Source: Amphiduros pacificus (Eukaryota; Annelida; Polychaeta; Phyllodocida; Hesionidae). Taken from it: 64,000 nt of DNA. Under the pieces are notes generated by a model, which saw only the letters and a program-made list of their open reading frames with translations, ran no database searches and was not told the origin of the DNA. The position numbers and the translations under genes were made by a program. Below, one piece after another: positions 9,513 through 22,966 of the stretch. Where the stretch lies: assembly GCA_949316495.1 (NCBI GenBank), contig OX439008.1, forward strand, positions 15,891,532 through 15,955,531. Reading direction: 5' to 3'. Position 1 is the stretch's first letter; every line of letters begins with the position of its first letter.

Positions 9513-12500
9513 GAAGGTCATTACATTCAGCTTAATGTCCAAACAAATTCAATAGAAAGGACACATATAGTATAAGATATAACAGGCCCAAACCATGATT
9601 TACAGAGCTGACAGTACGTCGGTTGGTCCATGCTATATCCTATATTATCAGGACAGGAATCATCTATTTTTGATGTTTTCTTTGACTTCCTCCTCACGTC
9701 ACGACCATCACAATATCAAAAGGTTCATAAGGAAAAGTGCAAAGTGTTTTCGATATACTACAGACTTTTCACTCATTTCATATCAGTATCGTAATTTTAG
9801 TAAAGCCAATATATAACAGGATAATCTAAATTCACCATATCCTCCCTAGTCGTCCTAAGAAACTCAGAAACAAATAGTCCAAGGTCATTTCCTGATCTTG
9901 ACCTTACCTTAAAGGTCATCTCTCTCAGTTTTCCATAGGTCGAGGTCATAGAATAAGTCGATATTTCAGAAAACCCAAATTTTCTCAAACAAATGAACTT
10001 TGCAACTAGTTCCTGATGTAAATAATTTACAATATCTTAACTGAGTTTTTTTTTTAGAATTATCTGAGCATAGAACCAGAGAAGATTATATCAAACCGCC
10101 AGACGATCATGACAAACATGGTTGTACATCTTAAAAATACAGATTTAGATGTTATGGACAAAAACGGGATCACGTTTCTTTGAGGATTAAGACTATAGTG
10201 TGATAAGAGTAAGTGGTGACGCCAGACTGGGAGGCTGGGGGTGTGTTATCAGACACAGGGAGGCTGTGGTGGGGAAACTAGACACGGTCTGAGACCCTCA
10301 GCTGGGGCACTGACCACCTCCCATAGGACAGGCCACCACAGTCAGTGTGAAAACTACCGTTACTTACACACCAATCGTATCTGTGGCGCTCATGACAGAC
10401 TTGTTATATCTCATAAGGCAATCAACCAGATGGCCGTGTTCTAGATAGGTCTCTATCCATTCATAGATAGCCGTAGGATACATCAAAAACAGTTTTATAA
10501 ACATTACCAGAAACAAGGCAAGATATGTGCTACCAGTCACTCAATGCAATCAGATCGATAACATCAAAGTAAAGAGAGTTGCCATGCTTGTTTGAGTAAA
10601 GGGAAATTAAACTTTAAGTTATTGGTTCAGCATCAAGCTTTGAAAGGTCCATGCTTCCTCAACAACCAAGTGCCATAAACATGTGCACCTGAATAATCAT
10701 CCAAAACACCTTTACTTGAATTTCAAAATCTAATTAATTTTAGGGTGTGTTGGGATAGAGAAGGGAGGGGGGTATTAAAAAACAGCATACTCTTTTTTGA
10801 CAAGTTAAAATGAATCTACATCTGTACTTCCTATAATGTTTCTTGTAATCTCATAACAAGCACCAAAGATATCATCACTTCGGTGCCTGACTCCAAATCA
10901 ATTGCCCCAACTATACAGTATTACCAGATAGATTTCACCAAACGAATGTATCATTTTATCCGACCACCGAATTAGCTCATTCAGCTTGTCAGACAATGCT
11001 ATAAATGTTTAATGATAGTCTTGTTCCTTGTAATTCTATCTCTATCAAATTTACATATATTATTCAAATTTAGTGACATGCAAATCATGTCACAAGAACG
11101 AGTATATTGTAGGCATATTTAAGACTCTGTTAACGCAATAGAGTATGAATGTATAGAAATTCTGGTTCCTCTCTGGGCCATGTGATTGTCTTTGACTTCT
11201 CTGTGTTCATTTGTGATTTCATAGGGTGTCTGTGAAGTACTTTTTCTGGAGCTCATCCCATTGTGTTCTTTGATGTATATTTACACACCATTGATATCTT
11301 GGTAGATTTCCCTTCTTCTTGTTGACAATGTTGACTTTTAACTCGCCTGCCCTCTTAGTGACAGAACTCAAACAAAGGTCTTAAGGTAATTTGGTCGGTC
11401 ACCCAAAACTTCAAAGGATCATCGCGTGGAAATGAGCAAGATCATCCGCTAATGTCTTTCAGAGATTAACCCAATGCTTTCATTGTACTTTCTCGTTTAC
11501 AGATTAGTGTTGTTTGGAAAAGAAGCAATGTGGCGGGTTCTCGGGCGGGCAGGATAAACCCCAGGCGTTTGTCAGGGAGATGGGTCAATAAATGAAAGAT
11601 TATCAAGAAACGGCGTGTTAGCACCGTGACTTTGCTATTACAGGGCACGTGTATCATGCTCGCTTCTGACAAAAGTAAATAAACACAAGTCTGCCACATG
11701 CAGCTGTTGCTTGCCAATACTAGACATGCCTTCACCGGTCCCCATCCTGAAATACGATAGTCCCCTTACTCACATACTTTGTATGTCAGTTATTTCTACC
11801 ACATATATTCAGTATTTAGATTGCTGAGCTCAAGCAAAACCAAAACAAGGAAATTATCATATTACAACAAGATATTCTGTTATTTATTTATCTTTAAAAT
11901 TGTTCATATTTTCTTGGTAAAAAGAAGACCTGTCCAATCACACGTATGTCTTTCCGATGTTAATTGTTTGTTAACAGTTTATGGCGTAAACAGACAAATG
12001 GACACGTCAAGATAAACAAAAATGCTTGTATGAAATCATGTACTTCCGCTTACAAGTATTATTCTTATTAATTGCAAAAAGTGTGCAATCTACGTGTCAA
12101 GATGCTTATCACATACAACATAAAGCAATGGCAATGTCGATAAGCCAGAGACTGGGTGGTAGGTACAAATGCCCCCACTACAAACTGCTCCGGGACCCCG
12201 CCCATATCTCACAACTAGCCCTCTTATCATAGGTGTCCCATCGACTTAGGGTAATCGCCCTAGTGTATTTCACAGTAAGGTTCCATTAAAAGATTACACC
12301 AGTTCCGGATTTGGCTAAATTGTTGTTGGTATTTTCTTATTTTATTTTATATTTATTTCTTGTCCTGTTTGATTTAAGATAGCTTTGTTGTTATAAAATA
12401 GTGCCATGGGTAACAATAAAGATAAACTCTTCCTGCAGTGAGAATAACAAAAGCTCAGAACTGTGATGGCCATGATATATCATATTGTATTAAAGAATGG

Positions 12501-14180
12501 CGTGGTCATTTTTTTGTCATGTATTATCACAAATATCTGTGATTTTTAAATAACTATGATTTTCAGTTTATATATCATTTTGTAAACTATGGGCGAGTGA
12601 CCAGATATCCCTACTCTCCTTTGCATCGGGCTCAATTTATAACACCTATATTGAAGAGGCCTAGTAAAGCTGGGTAAGATATCCCATGAATAAACAAAAA
12701 CTCATTTCAGATCTGGATGTCGTGGTCTGGAACAGAAAAAAAAGATAATTTCTTTGGCATTATGAATCAACCCTTTAAACGGTGTATTAAGTTTTCGACT
12801 GGAAGATACAATCTTAAAATAGTTTGAATATTCCCGTGTCAAATGATATCGGTATCTATTTTTTCTTTGCTAATACCCATGGCCAATCTATTCTGACAGC
12901 AAGGAGAAATTGGCATGAATGATGCTGTGTTTGTAGGTTCGCATTCCTCTCAGCAGCCTCTGTATCCAGTCAGACCCCATCATGCCCCGCTGCCGGCCGT
13001 TAGCACGCATTTCACGCCCTGAGAGTGAAATTGACAGTGAAAGTGAGTTGATATGTAACCCTCCACGCTCTCACTGACATTTCCTCAAATATCAAGTATT
13101 TCAGCTTCGATTTCACCTTATCATAATTTCCTATGGAGTCAATTTCGGCCGTATCATTCAAAAGTAAATATTTTCACATTATATGTTTGTGTATGATGTA
13201 ATTTAGCGGATAAGGTTTCACTGGGGTTGGAAGTGGGGTAGAAGAAAAGCGGGCAAAGTTTGGGCCGGAGGTGTTACTCAAGGAGCGTACTTCTCTGCCC
13301 TTTTCTGCTTGAGTTCTGAGCTCTTGAGGCCTCTCAGGAGAGGGCAAAATATGACTCGTCTTACGATAATGTTTACAGTACCCGGCGCATCTCAAGCACC
13401 GCCAAGCTAACTGTATCCCCGTAACATAAACATCTCCCGTGTTGAGAAACATTCCCCGCGCCACGGCCCCTCCCGCCTCAAAACATAATGCACATTTCAT
13501 GCAGTTTGCTCAAATTAGTTTAGACAGAGGTGAAGATTTAGAGAAGAGGTCTAGTGAAAACTTCTCACCCTATTAAGCTGTGATAACCTCGTCCCCAAAC
13601 AACACAAAAAATGGACAGAGATCTTGGTAAAAAAAATCAAAACGTTTCAGATATATTTTCTTTTATTCTCTAATGCTTAAGTGTTGACGGCAAGTCTATC
13701 TGGTAATATGCTTTTTAATATTTATGTATGATATTTTATTTCCGTATTTGATTAATATTCCAGATGAATGACGAGTTGTTCTGATTGTGTGATCATTTAT
13801 ACTTAAGCAAAAAATATAACATGACATTTTGTATTTGTTTCTAAAAGTGGAACCGGAAACAGTATTTTTTACTCGCATTTGTTATCAGATATCGTGAAAA
13901 GGAACGAGTAGAAAACTATTAATCTGGAAAATAATCATAATTCTGATAAGGCCACAGGAAGAAATTAAATTTAATCACTGAGAAATAATCATATTTATCA
14001 CATAATTGTAAAGAAAAAAATCTAAGTCAAATATAGCACTGATTCACCTAAGAAAATACTCAGTTAACAAAGAAATATGGTTAATAGAACAAGAAGCCAG
14101 GACACAACAATAGAATTAAAGTAAATGGTATATGATGTATAAAATTACATTAACGTTCCAACTTTCCAGTCTGTCAGATT
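9513..14180. other. Intergenic region upstream of HAND
   Basis: There is no convincing coding sequence. Short open frames such as the 108-residue minus-strand one at 13174-13500 have no recognisable domain. A GC-richer patch at about 12940-13030 and others near 11520-11700 stand out from the AT-rich background and could be regulatory. This is a composition-based guess only. Confidence 0.4.
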
Positions 14181-14506
14181 AATATAAGAAATTCTTTGAA
14201 TAGTGTAAACAACAAATTTGTCACGATGTTTTAAAGGTAAAAAATAATATAAGAAATTCTTTGAATAGTGTAAACAACAAATTTGTCACGATGTTTTAAA
14301 GGTAAAAAATAATATAAGAAATTCTTGGAATAGTGTAAACAACAAATTTGTCACGATGTTTTAAAGGTAATAAATAATATAAGAAATTCTTTGAATAGTG
14401 TAAACAACAAATCTGTCACGATGTTTTAAAGGTAATAAATAATATAAGAAATTCTTTGAATAGTGTAAACAACAAATTTGTCACGATGTTTTAAAGGTAA
14501 AAAATA
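14181..14506 (+). repeat. Five tandem 65-bp units
   Basis: aatataagaaattctt recurs at 14181, 14246, 14311, 14376 and 14441, exactly 65 bp apart and nearly identical. The array ends at the tail (ttttaaaggtaaaa-type sequence) that adjoins the SINE copy on its right. Both end in similar aaaggt/taaaggtca pieces, so the array may have grown from the SINE tail. Confidence 0.95.
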
Positions 14507-14635
14507 AAAGTAAAGGTCATATTTATGTAGCGCTGATTCCAGACAAGTTCTGCTCATAACGCTTGATAGTAACTGGTTGGGATTCCTGGGTCTCGAGGTG
14601 AATGCTCTACCAATTAAGCTATATCTGCCAGTATT
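14506..14635 (-). mobile_element. tRNA-derived SINE copy (minus)
   Basis: On the minus strand it reads atagcttaattggtagagca (A-box-like), then a body with ctatcaagcgttatgagcag and agcgctacataaat, and a tail tgacctttactttt. The copy at 32037-32185 has the same order of parts, and a third partial copy lies at 32968-33035. The tRNA-like head with a shared non-tRNA body identifies a SINE rather than a tRNA gene. Confidence 0.75.
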
Positions 14636-14929
14636 AATTGACCAAAAATATCTTACTAAAAGAAAAAAATATATTCTCTATTTCAAAATCAGGAAGTTTT
14701 AATATATATGTATGCTAAACTTTTATGAATTTATTCACATAAAGGATAAATATGATTAGATTAAGTGTGTCTTGGGTATTGTGTTCAGTATTTCATTTCA
14801 CCAACACAATACAGATGTGGCAACCGGGAAGTTTGAAAATATGTTTAACTCAAAAACATCTTTTAAAGCTAAATTACACCCAAGCAGGGTTGGTTTTAAT
14901 GTCTTGCATATTAATTAGCTCATCTTAAG

Positions 14930-15387
14930 GATGCAGTCTTCCACCACCCTCAGTATCCGGGGACTGGCGGCCTGGTTGCCATGGCAGCGCGGCCACACAC
15001 TCACCCACTCAACCAATCACAGCCCACCCTGGCGTTGCCTCATTGATATATGATTGGTGTGATGGCAATTTTTTGTCAGCTTGGACTGTCTGCATGTCAA
15101 GTGTTGTGAATGGTGAGAAACAAGGGCGGATAGTGTTGGATCCTCTTGGCTAATCCTTGACGGCTCATGTTTTGTGACCACCCAGGCGGGAGATTAACGT
15201 GAGATCCCCCGCCACCTTCTTCTCAGCGACACCTACCCCGACTCTTCACCGTATCTGGGATCTACAACAACCAACCTCTGTGTGTGCGGTATTTTTCTTC
15301 GTCTTTCATTTCCATGGTGGATTTGTTGTAAAAGACGACTCCTGATAATCTGGTGTTTAAACTTAAAGTAGTGATCATCACCCGACG
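14930..15387 (+). promoter_or_regulatory. HAND proximal promoter and 5' UTR region
   Basis: This is a GC-richer block directly upstream of the HAND start codon. It contains CCAAT-box-type motifs in both orientations (aaccaatcac near 15010 and atgattggtg near 15048) and a gatatatga AT-rich element between them. The transcription start cannot be placed from the sequence alone. A non-coding 5' leader of roughly 150-300 bases is plausible. Confidence 0.4.
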
Positions 15388-15906
15388 ATGAGTTTGGTCG
15401 GCGGGTACCCCCAGGCCTACCCGGCGGGGCCGATCTCCCACGACCTGTACGCGGCGTACCACCACCCCGGCGCGCAGAGGGGCTACCAAGATCATCCGGA
15501 CGGCGCGTACTTTCAGAACTGGGTGCTCAACTCCCCGGGAGACATGGTGATGGGCCCGGACTCGTACGGTCTCGGTGCTCAGGGAGCCGAGTACGGCCAC
15601 GTCGGTATGCTTGGCATGATGGACAGTTATCATAGACCTCCTAAAAAACGCAACAGCGCCAACAAGAAAGAGAGGAGACGTACTCTTAGCATTAATTCAG
15701 CTTTTGCTAATCTCAGAGGATGTATTCCAAATGTACCGTCAGACACTAAACTCTCTAAGATTAAGACTCTGCGACTAGCCACCAGTTATATAGCCTATCT
15801 TATGGACGTGCTCAACAAAGACGATCCCAAACTCACAGAAGCTGGCTTCAAGGCAGACATTTCCAAAAAAGTGGAGAGCAGAGAGGAGAAACGAAAACGA
15901 GAATTG
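15388..15906 (+). CDS. HAND: HAND bHLH transcription factor, exon 1
   Basis: Exon 1 encodes residues 1-173 of a 211-residue protein. The N-terminus (MSLVGGYP) and a Tyr/Gly/His-rich segment precede a bHLH domain at about residues 86-143. The basic region has NKKERRRT, helix 1 has [10 protein letters not shown], the loop [12 protein letters not shown], and helix 2 [22 protein letters not shown] proteins dimerise with E-proteins, bind E-box DNA in the nucleus, and specify heart, visceral or circular-muscle mesoderm. The Thr and Ser of RRTxSIN, whose phosphorylation tunes dimer choice in vertebrate HAND1/2, are conserved (T99, S101). The start has a good Kozak context. Exon 1 ends in phase 0 at a strong gtgagt donor (15907); reading through it gives a spurious extension to 15954. 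The length matches vertebrate HAND2 (217 residues). Confidence 0.97.
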
Positions 15907-18900
15907 GTGAGTTGTGCCAGCTTTTCTTTCACTCCTATGCACAACTGCCATTGAGATTCATGTTATAAAAAATGTACAGGTTCTCATGATACAGAACAAG
16001 ATTCAAGATTTCACCACATCCTGTCCAATAGAAATTGATAAATGTCATCTGTGATAATTTCTCTGTGACATATTCATTTTGTTTTTCACGTTACTTGAAT
16101 CTGTTGATTCATCATTGTATATTGATTGAACATCAGACATTGAATGGATCTGGGACATTAAACATATAATAATCAATTTGTTAATAATCAATTAATAATT
16201 GAGGTATTTTTTTAAAAGAATGATAGTTTTGCCACAAGTTTGCTTGAGAAGAGATTTAAAGTATTGAATGGGTTTTATTTCACTGTTAGATGTACGTTTT
16301 ATCGTCAAGTTTACAAGTTGAGAGTAGACTTTAGGTATATCATAGTGTATCCAAAAGACGTGATTAAATATATCAAATCCATATCAACATAGATCAAAAT
16401 ATTAAACACATTGGGAGAGTGAAAGCTATGTTAACTAAAAAAACACAATATGTTCCATGCATAGCAAGAAAAAGAAAGAAAAAAGAAAAAGAAACGGGTT
16501 AACCTCAAACCATAGAGAAAGTATAAGGTCTATCATTTCTCTGTGCTCAGACACATCTTGTTCACAGATAGTTCTTCTACACAATCTGATTGTTGCTAAC
16601 TTATCATGTCTTAATAAAAGGGACAGAAGATTCCGTGAGCTGGGGCAGTGATAACGTCAACCCCATGACTCTAGTATATAAAGCGTTTTTCTATTAAGTA
16701 GATATGTATGATGGGGTTGGCTGGTTTGGACCTGCATCTGCTTCACGCTCTGAAAGTGTGAAACAATAAGCTCACGTTTTTCAAAGTTTCTTTATTCCAA
16801 TCTAAAGAGGCAGTCTTATGTATTACTATATCAAGATTTTATCCTCAAAACATTGTTTAATCGCGGATATGGTTTGCCATATAAAGATTTTTACCATCAA
16901 AACATTGTCTGACCACGGCACGTTTTGTACTCTGCTTTGGACACATATCATAGTTTGTGCATTATTATAAAGCAAAGTATTGTTATATATGAAGAGGATT
17001 TGGCGCCATGATCGAGGCAGTGAGTGACTGAGGCTTTATGAGCTGACATGTATAGACTTCAACCAAGCCTGCTACTTAGATCGCACAAAAACTGAGACGG
17101 GTCCATTTAGCAATGCTGAAATTGTTTATCTGAAGCGCACTTCTTGGTTCCATATTGTGTGAAGCATAAGCGCCTGCCTATTACTTGTGACAATTTAAAG
17201 TTTTTACCGGGGTGAAGTAAGGGGGAGTTCATGTAAATGGCTTTGACAGTGGCGGGGTTTTGTTGAGAGTCGGGCAGTGGCGACGGGGGCCCCGAGACGG
17301 GCACTTCTGCCGCGACCACGGGCGGCTGGCTCTCCATGCCGGATAGATGACTATCATGACACAAATTAGCCCTCACTACAAGCCCACCACAACGCACCGC
17401 TTTACACTCTTTGTTTTTGGTGCATATGTCCAAAAATGTTCCATCTGAGTGGTTGCTTTTAGAGTCTTTGTCCACATCCATTAGACAACCTCAACAGTTG
17501 CTTTTCACTGTAAGTCATGGACCGGAGAGCCCACCATCTTGTACAAGTCGCCTGTCTCCGTGTCAGGGACTACCTTAGTTATAAGTCACATTCAGATATT
17601 ATTTGATCATGGTTTTTTTCCTCAAACAAAGCCAGTGTATAGGGGTGGGAGTGGTAGTGTATGTTATGGTGATGTTGGGCGTCAGGAAAGGTCCTTGTCT
17701 GCCATCAGATTGCTTGAATTATTACTGTCATACCATTGCACAATGCAATAACATGCCACTGAAAAGACCACAGTTATATCATCTTTAAATTAAAATCGAC
17801 TAGGCTCCTTTTTTGAACTTCTATAAAGTAGAAAAACATGCACATACATTTAAAGGCTACTTCATATACCACGTTTATCATTTATGGAGTAAAGAGGTTC
17901 GTGTTTTTCTCATTTTATTTTATACTTACCTGATTATGAATACCACAATATATTTTTACTATGGTCCACAATTCTACAACACTCTAAATCAACTAAACTG
18001 TCACCACAGCGAATTTACCATCAAAACACAAACTCAGATTTGAGCGAAGGCACACAGACCAAGTAAATGCGATTTTGTTATTTACAAACAGTTCTGGATA
18101 CTAATTTAATCTCTCTACACTTGCGTTTTGCTCTGGCATGTAAACACAAAGCATACAATATTGCAGAACTACAGGGTTAACACTGATCTGTAAATCAACC
18201 ACAGCTCACTTAGTCTCCCTCGCTCCGAATCCTGCCTCTTTATTACACAAACAGTTGGAAATACTCAGGGTTAATTTCGAGAATATCTTTTTTCCTTCTA
18301 ATTTTTCACAGATTGAAGCAAGAAAGCACACTGCAAATTATTGTATCTCAAATAGAACAGGACGATAATAAAGTCGATGGCTGAGAGAGACCGCAGAATT
18401 TGTATCACGTTCAGCCCACCCAGCAGGCTAGCCAATAAAACCATGAAAATATTTTCAAGGTCTTTTAGTTCTAATCTTCACGGTGTCTAGTAGAGGTCAA
18501 AGACTGATAGGGGATAAGAATAAGATATCCAGGGACAACCATTAGATGTCCAGGGTTTGTCCAAAAAAAACTGAGCGAACACATGGAAACGATCCATGTT
18601 TAAGTAGTTAATCATGCAGATTGGAGAGTCTGTCCCATAGATTGTGAAAAAACATACTTAATCCCAAGAACATCAAATAGGAAATTTTGCTACAACTTTT
18701 CTTAGTTTTTTTCTGGAGCATAATATATATGATATTTTGTTATATTCTAAAGTCAGGACACAGTCGTACACAAACACATTGCATTTTGTCCCTAAGATGT
18801 ACCGGATGTTCTCGAATATATTTCCCCAAAACATTGAAACCAAAAAATAATGTCTAAAAAAGTAAAAACAAAGCAGGCAATGCTGCTGAAGATTCCAATT

Positions 18901-20139
18901 TTGTGTTACCCTATGTTTTTTATGGTATGACCCTTTTTGGGGGGGAGGGGAGATTAGCTGCGAAGTGGTTCAGAGACAAAGTTTCCTGAGCCATCACAAC
19001 CGCCAAGGAATGCCATCAATTCTAATTTGTACGGACTTTGCCTAGCCTGGGATTGAGACTTCAAACAGGCATGTCTCGTAGTCGGATCCCCATAGTAGAC
19101 GGAGGGTATTACTGCAAAGTTACCCCATGGTGGCATGGTCCACAGGGGTGCTTGTACAACATGTGTCAGGATTTACCGTTATATTAACGCGGCATGGACC
19201 TCGTTATAGCTTCCCAAGTACCGCGAATCTCGGCTCTTCAACTGCTTAATTTAAAGAGCGCTCTTTATAAAATTTGTTGCCTCATTTCTAATTTGATTTT
19301 TACTACCAGTGGCTTGATATCGTGTTTTACTTTAATATTTCATGTAAGGATCATTTTTTTTCATGCACTGGGCGCTGTGCTGAAGAGAATATCAGAATTC
19401 TCGCGAACAGCGAGACGCTTTTATTAAGGGGTAGACCGCCACTCTCCTGACAGCGGGAGAGAGGGGCATCGGGCGGGGACCAGGAGGAGGGGGGTGCAGG
19501 AGAGAACAGAGGGGTTGTATTTACTGACAACACAGATGGGTGTGGTAAGGTAATTGTTGTGAAAACACGGCTTGTTTGACTTGTAGTATGATATGTTAAT
19601 TCTGGGACTGATCATGTGCTAACGAGGTGCTAAACGTCGGCTGAGCATATAATACCTGTCCTTCTCTCCTGGTCTCCCATCTCTATATCCTCTATGCCAA
19701 CAATTGTCCAAACTTCAAAGAAATGTGAAAAAAGTTAACCATTTCCTGTCACGAGTATGGTCCAATACAAGCGCCACCACGTCCAGGATTTTAATCTCAG
19801 TAAATAGCGTAATTGTTTCAACCAGCTGAGATGAGCATTTCTAGATCTAGATGTCATTTGGTGGAGAATGATGCTGCGAGTATAAGAAGAAAAAAAACCC
19901 AGTGTTCTTCAAAATGTAAATTGTAAAAAGAATATCTCAGATTTGCAATTTTGATCAATTTAGTTAGAAATGGAACCAAATAAAGTATCTTGGCCACATT
20001 AAACAATGCACACTGGTACATTTATACACACTCAGCATGTTAAAATGATGCGTCAAAATGGCAGACCTGAAATTGTTTAAGTTGAGATATTCGTCTGTGA
20101 GATCTGTCAAAATGCGTTAGGAGAATCTGGTAACAAATA

Positions 20140-20720
20140 AAGTATGATTTCCCAGAGGGTGGTTTGAGGTGCACCACCACCAGGGGGCGATGGGAGATAA
20201 TGATGATGGGATCAGATGAGCATCATTATCTTCGGGAAATGACAATGTGACATTTAGCTATTATTGCAAATAATTAGCCCCCAATGAAAATAAATAGAGA
20301 AGAAAATTAAGAAAAACACCCCCGGCGAAAATTCCAAACAACACTAATTGAATAACACAATAATGATGGTAGAGAGCTAATCAGAGAATTGGCGGGACAA
20401 GATAGTGATTTGCAGAAGATGGATGTGAGATGGGAAAGAATAAAACCTGAAAATGTTGTCTCCCGGGGGTTAAAGCCACCAAATGCTACATTGAATCAGC
20501 GCCCTGTTTAATCTGTGACCCGATTCCCCGGTTACTATGACAATGAAGATGTTACAAGCGGGGCAATATGTAGAGCTGCTCTGGACATCTAATATGCCAA
20601 GGGCTATAACCATGTGATTAAAAACAATTAAACAACTGTGCTTGATACACGTTTGATCGCAACAACAGCCTTTAGATTGATTAACTGAGCAAAATTAGTT
20701 TATTTGGGGACTTTTTTTGC
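20140..20720. promoter_or_regulatory. Candidate intronic regulatory block of HAND
   Basis: A repeat-free stretch dense in transcription-factor-like words: a CTCF-like site, several GATA or TTATC cores (agataatgatg, cattatcttc), homeobox TAAT/ATTA cores (ctaattga, tagctaatc), and CA-x-x-TG E-boxes (accatgtgat). Its composition is more even than the flanking AT-rich intron. Enhancer identity is inference and needs cross-species alignment. Confidence 0.3.
20177..20191 (+). promoter_or_regulatory. CTCF-like motif in HAND intron
   Basis: CCACCAGGGGGCGAT matches the CTCF core at 14 of 15 positions, including the CCACCAGGGGGCG centre. Confidence 0.35.
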
Positions 20721-21070
20721 CTAGCAATTAATGAGTTGGGAATCGTTGGGAATCGCTGTGTGGGCATTCAGAAAATTCAGAAAAAAAACCCCAAAAAACA
20801 AAAACAAACAAACAAAATACAAAATCAAAACAAAAAACAAAACAAAAAAACAAACAAAAAGAAAACATTTATGTCTCAAGTAATGTCAAGACATATATAC
20901 AAATATCAAATTTAATACGATGATATCTTTAACACGATCTTTTAATTTGAAACAGACCATACAAAGCATAGGATTTTTTGCCACTTTTTCATAATAAACA
21001 AACCCACTCTGAAAACCAAGCATGTAAAATAGCATTTAAATAACATACCAATACGTTTGTCTGTGGGTAT

Positions 21071-21474
<404 letters not shown>

Positions 21475-21639
21475 TATATATGAACATATAGTGTTGATAT
21501 ACTTAAGTTGATAGACTATGAAGTATGGTGATGGGGAGAGGAATGTGAGGGTCACTATTCCCACACTGATAACTATCTGGCCTAGCATTTAGATGAAGAC
21601 ATTCAGTAATCATCCATGTCACCACCACGTTCTCATAGA

Positions 21640-21775
21640 CTCCGGTTCTCACATCTCACAGTATCCTCTCCCACCCCCGGCCTCCCCCGCCGCCGCCGCA
21701 GTCTCATTTCCCCGCCGCCTGACTCCCTCGCGCCGCCCGCTGACCCCACACCGCGGTATCACGCCTATATCGATA
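21640..21775. other. GC-rich, CpG-containing patch in HAND intron
   Basis: A sharply GC-rich stretch (cctcccccgccgccgccgca, ccctcgcgccgcccgctgac) within AT-rich intron DNA. Open frames exist but show no known domain. It could be an alternative promoter or a regulatory CpG cluster, or simply a biased insertion. Confidence 0.35.
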
Positions 21776-22310
21776 TTTTATCGTTCCTGAACAGTATGGG
21801 ATTAACAAGCCTGAAAATGCGAAACAGAAACGATTAAGATATTAGCGCCGTCGTTATAAAATATTTGGTAAATGTTTACTGATATTTGGCTACATAGATA
21901 ACGAATGTTAGAGAAAATGGACACCACATAGGCTGATTACACACACATGGGGCCTGCAAGAGTTCCCAGGCTTCCCGGCCATACAACCCATCACGGAGCT
22001 TCCTTTTATGCTCAAATAACTATTGAAAAAAATAAAATAAAAACAAACAGGACTTATGAGATTTTGTCTTCGCTGTTTGATTAATTGATTTAGAACATTT
22101 GTTATCACAGCCTATGAAGACAATGTGAAAGACAGAAGTTGGTGTCACTAAGTTGACACCGAAACTATCCCTTAAAGATATCTTGAGGTAATGAATATAT
22201 CATAATACTAGTAGTTGGATCGGCCTTACATTACCGTTAATTCATTTCGTTTAGGATACCCGTCTGGGATCTAGGACTAATCCGTAGCTCCAGACCAGTA
22301 GAAAAAAATG

Positions 22311-22516
22311 TCGGGCTAGTACATCTTTCCTGATGCTAGCCCGACTGTTTAGTAGCTTATCATGATTTTTCAAGTATTGGTAGAAATATCCTTTTGTCCT
22401 TTGATTAATCTTATGAAATATGACTTGCCCTAACCAAGTACAGGACAAATTCGGGCTAGTACACTTTGATTCGGGCTAGTGCAAATCTTTCTTCACTTAC
22501 TCGCCCGACTGTCTAG
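22311..22516. repeat. Short dispersed repeat with tcgggctag hairpins
   Basis: tcgggctagtacatcttt ... gctagcccgactgtttagta at 22311-22355 is matched at 22451-22516 by tcgggctagt, tcgggctagtgcaaatcttt ... cgcccgactgtctagta. Each copy can pair tcgggctag with ctagcccga or cgcccga. This is probably part of an unnamed interspersed repeat; no coding capacity. Confidence 0.4.
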
Positions 22517-22966
22517 TAAAAATATATTTGGCCCAGACTGAGATACTTCCAGATATTGTCAGGATTCTTCTATTCAAGCACAGAAAAGCGAAATTAAGAA
22601 ACATGTTTGATTTCAAATTTCAAATGACTGAGTGATTATATTTGTGTTTGACTGAACTTCAGCCCTCTCCCTCATGGAGGAGATCTGTCTTGAACCTCAT
22701 AACACAAATAAAAGGTTCATAAGGGATAGTAATATTTGTGTGTAAAATGGTCCAATAACAGTATTTTTAAAACATGAAGTGTCCACACCATAAGCTTGCA
22801 AGTGAGAGGACATTAGGGGATGATATGTTGTGAGTGTTGGTGATGTCGGGAGGGTTAGGGGCAGGGGATGAGACACCTGTACCCGCACCTCCCACCAGAC
22901 ATAACATGTCACTATAAACGGAACACCACCGTGCGGCAGGGCGGCAAGTATCACCTCACTGCCACA

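Noticed and set aside
8524-9514. Long open frames of about 230-270 codons on both strands
   Set aside because: They are by-products of a 69-bp repeat whose length is divisible by three. There is no domain or start context, and both strands are equally open.
13174-13500. 108-residue minus-strand Cys-containing frame
   Set aside because: The cysteines do not form a recognisable zinc-binding pattern and there is no further support.
15907-15954. Extension of HAND exon 1 to an in-frame stop
   Set aside because: It crosses a strong gtgagt donor, and exon 2 supplies the conserved GRTGWPQHVW C-terminus in phase.
17107-17481. 124-residue minus-strand frame in the HAND intron
   Set aside because: No domain, low-complexity Pro/Ser patch, no splice or promoter support.
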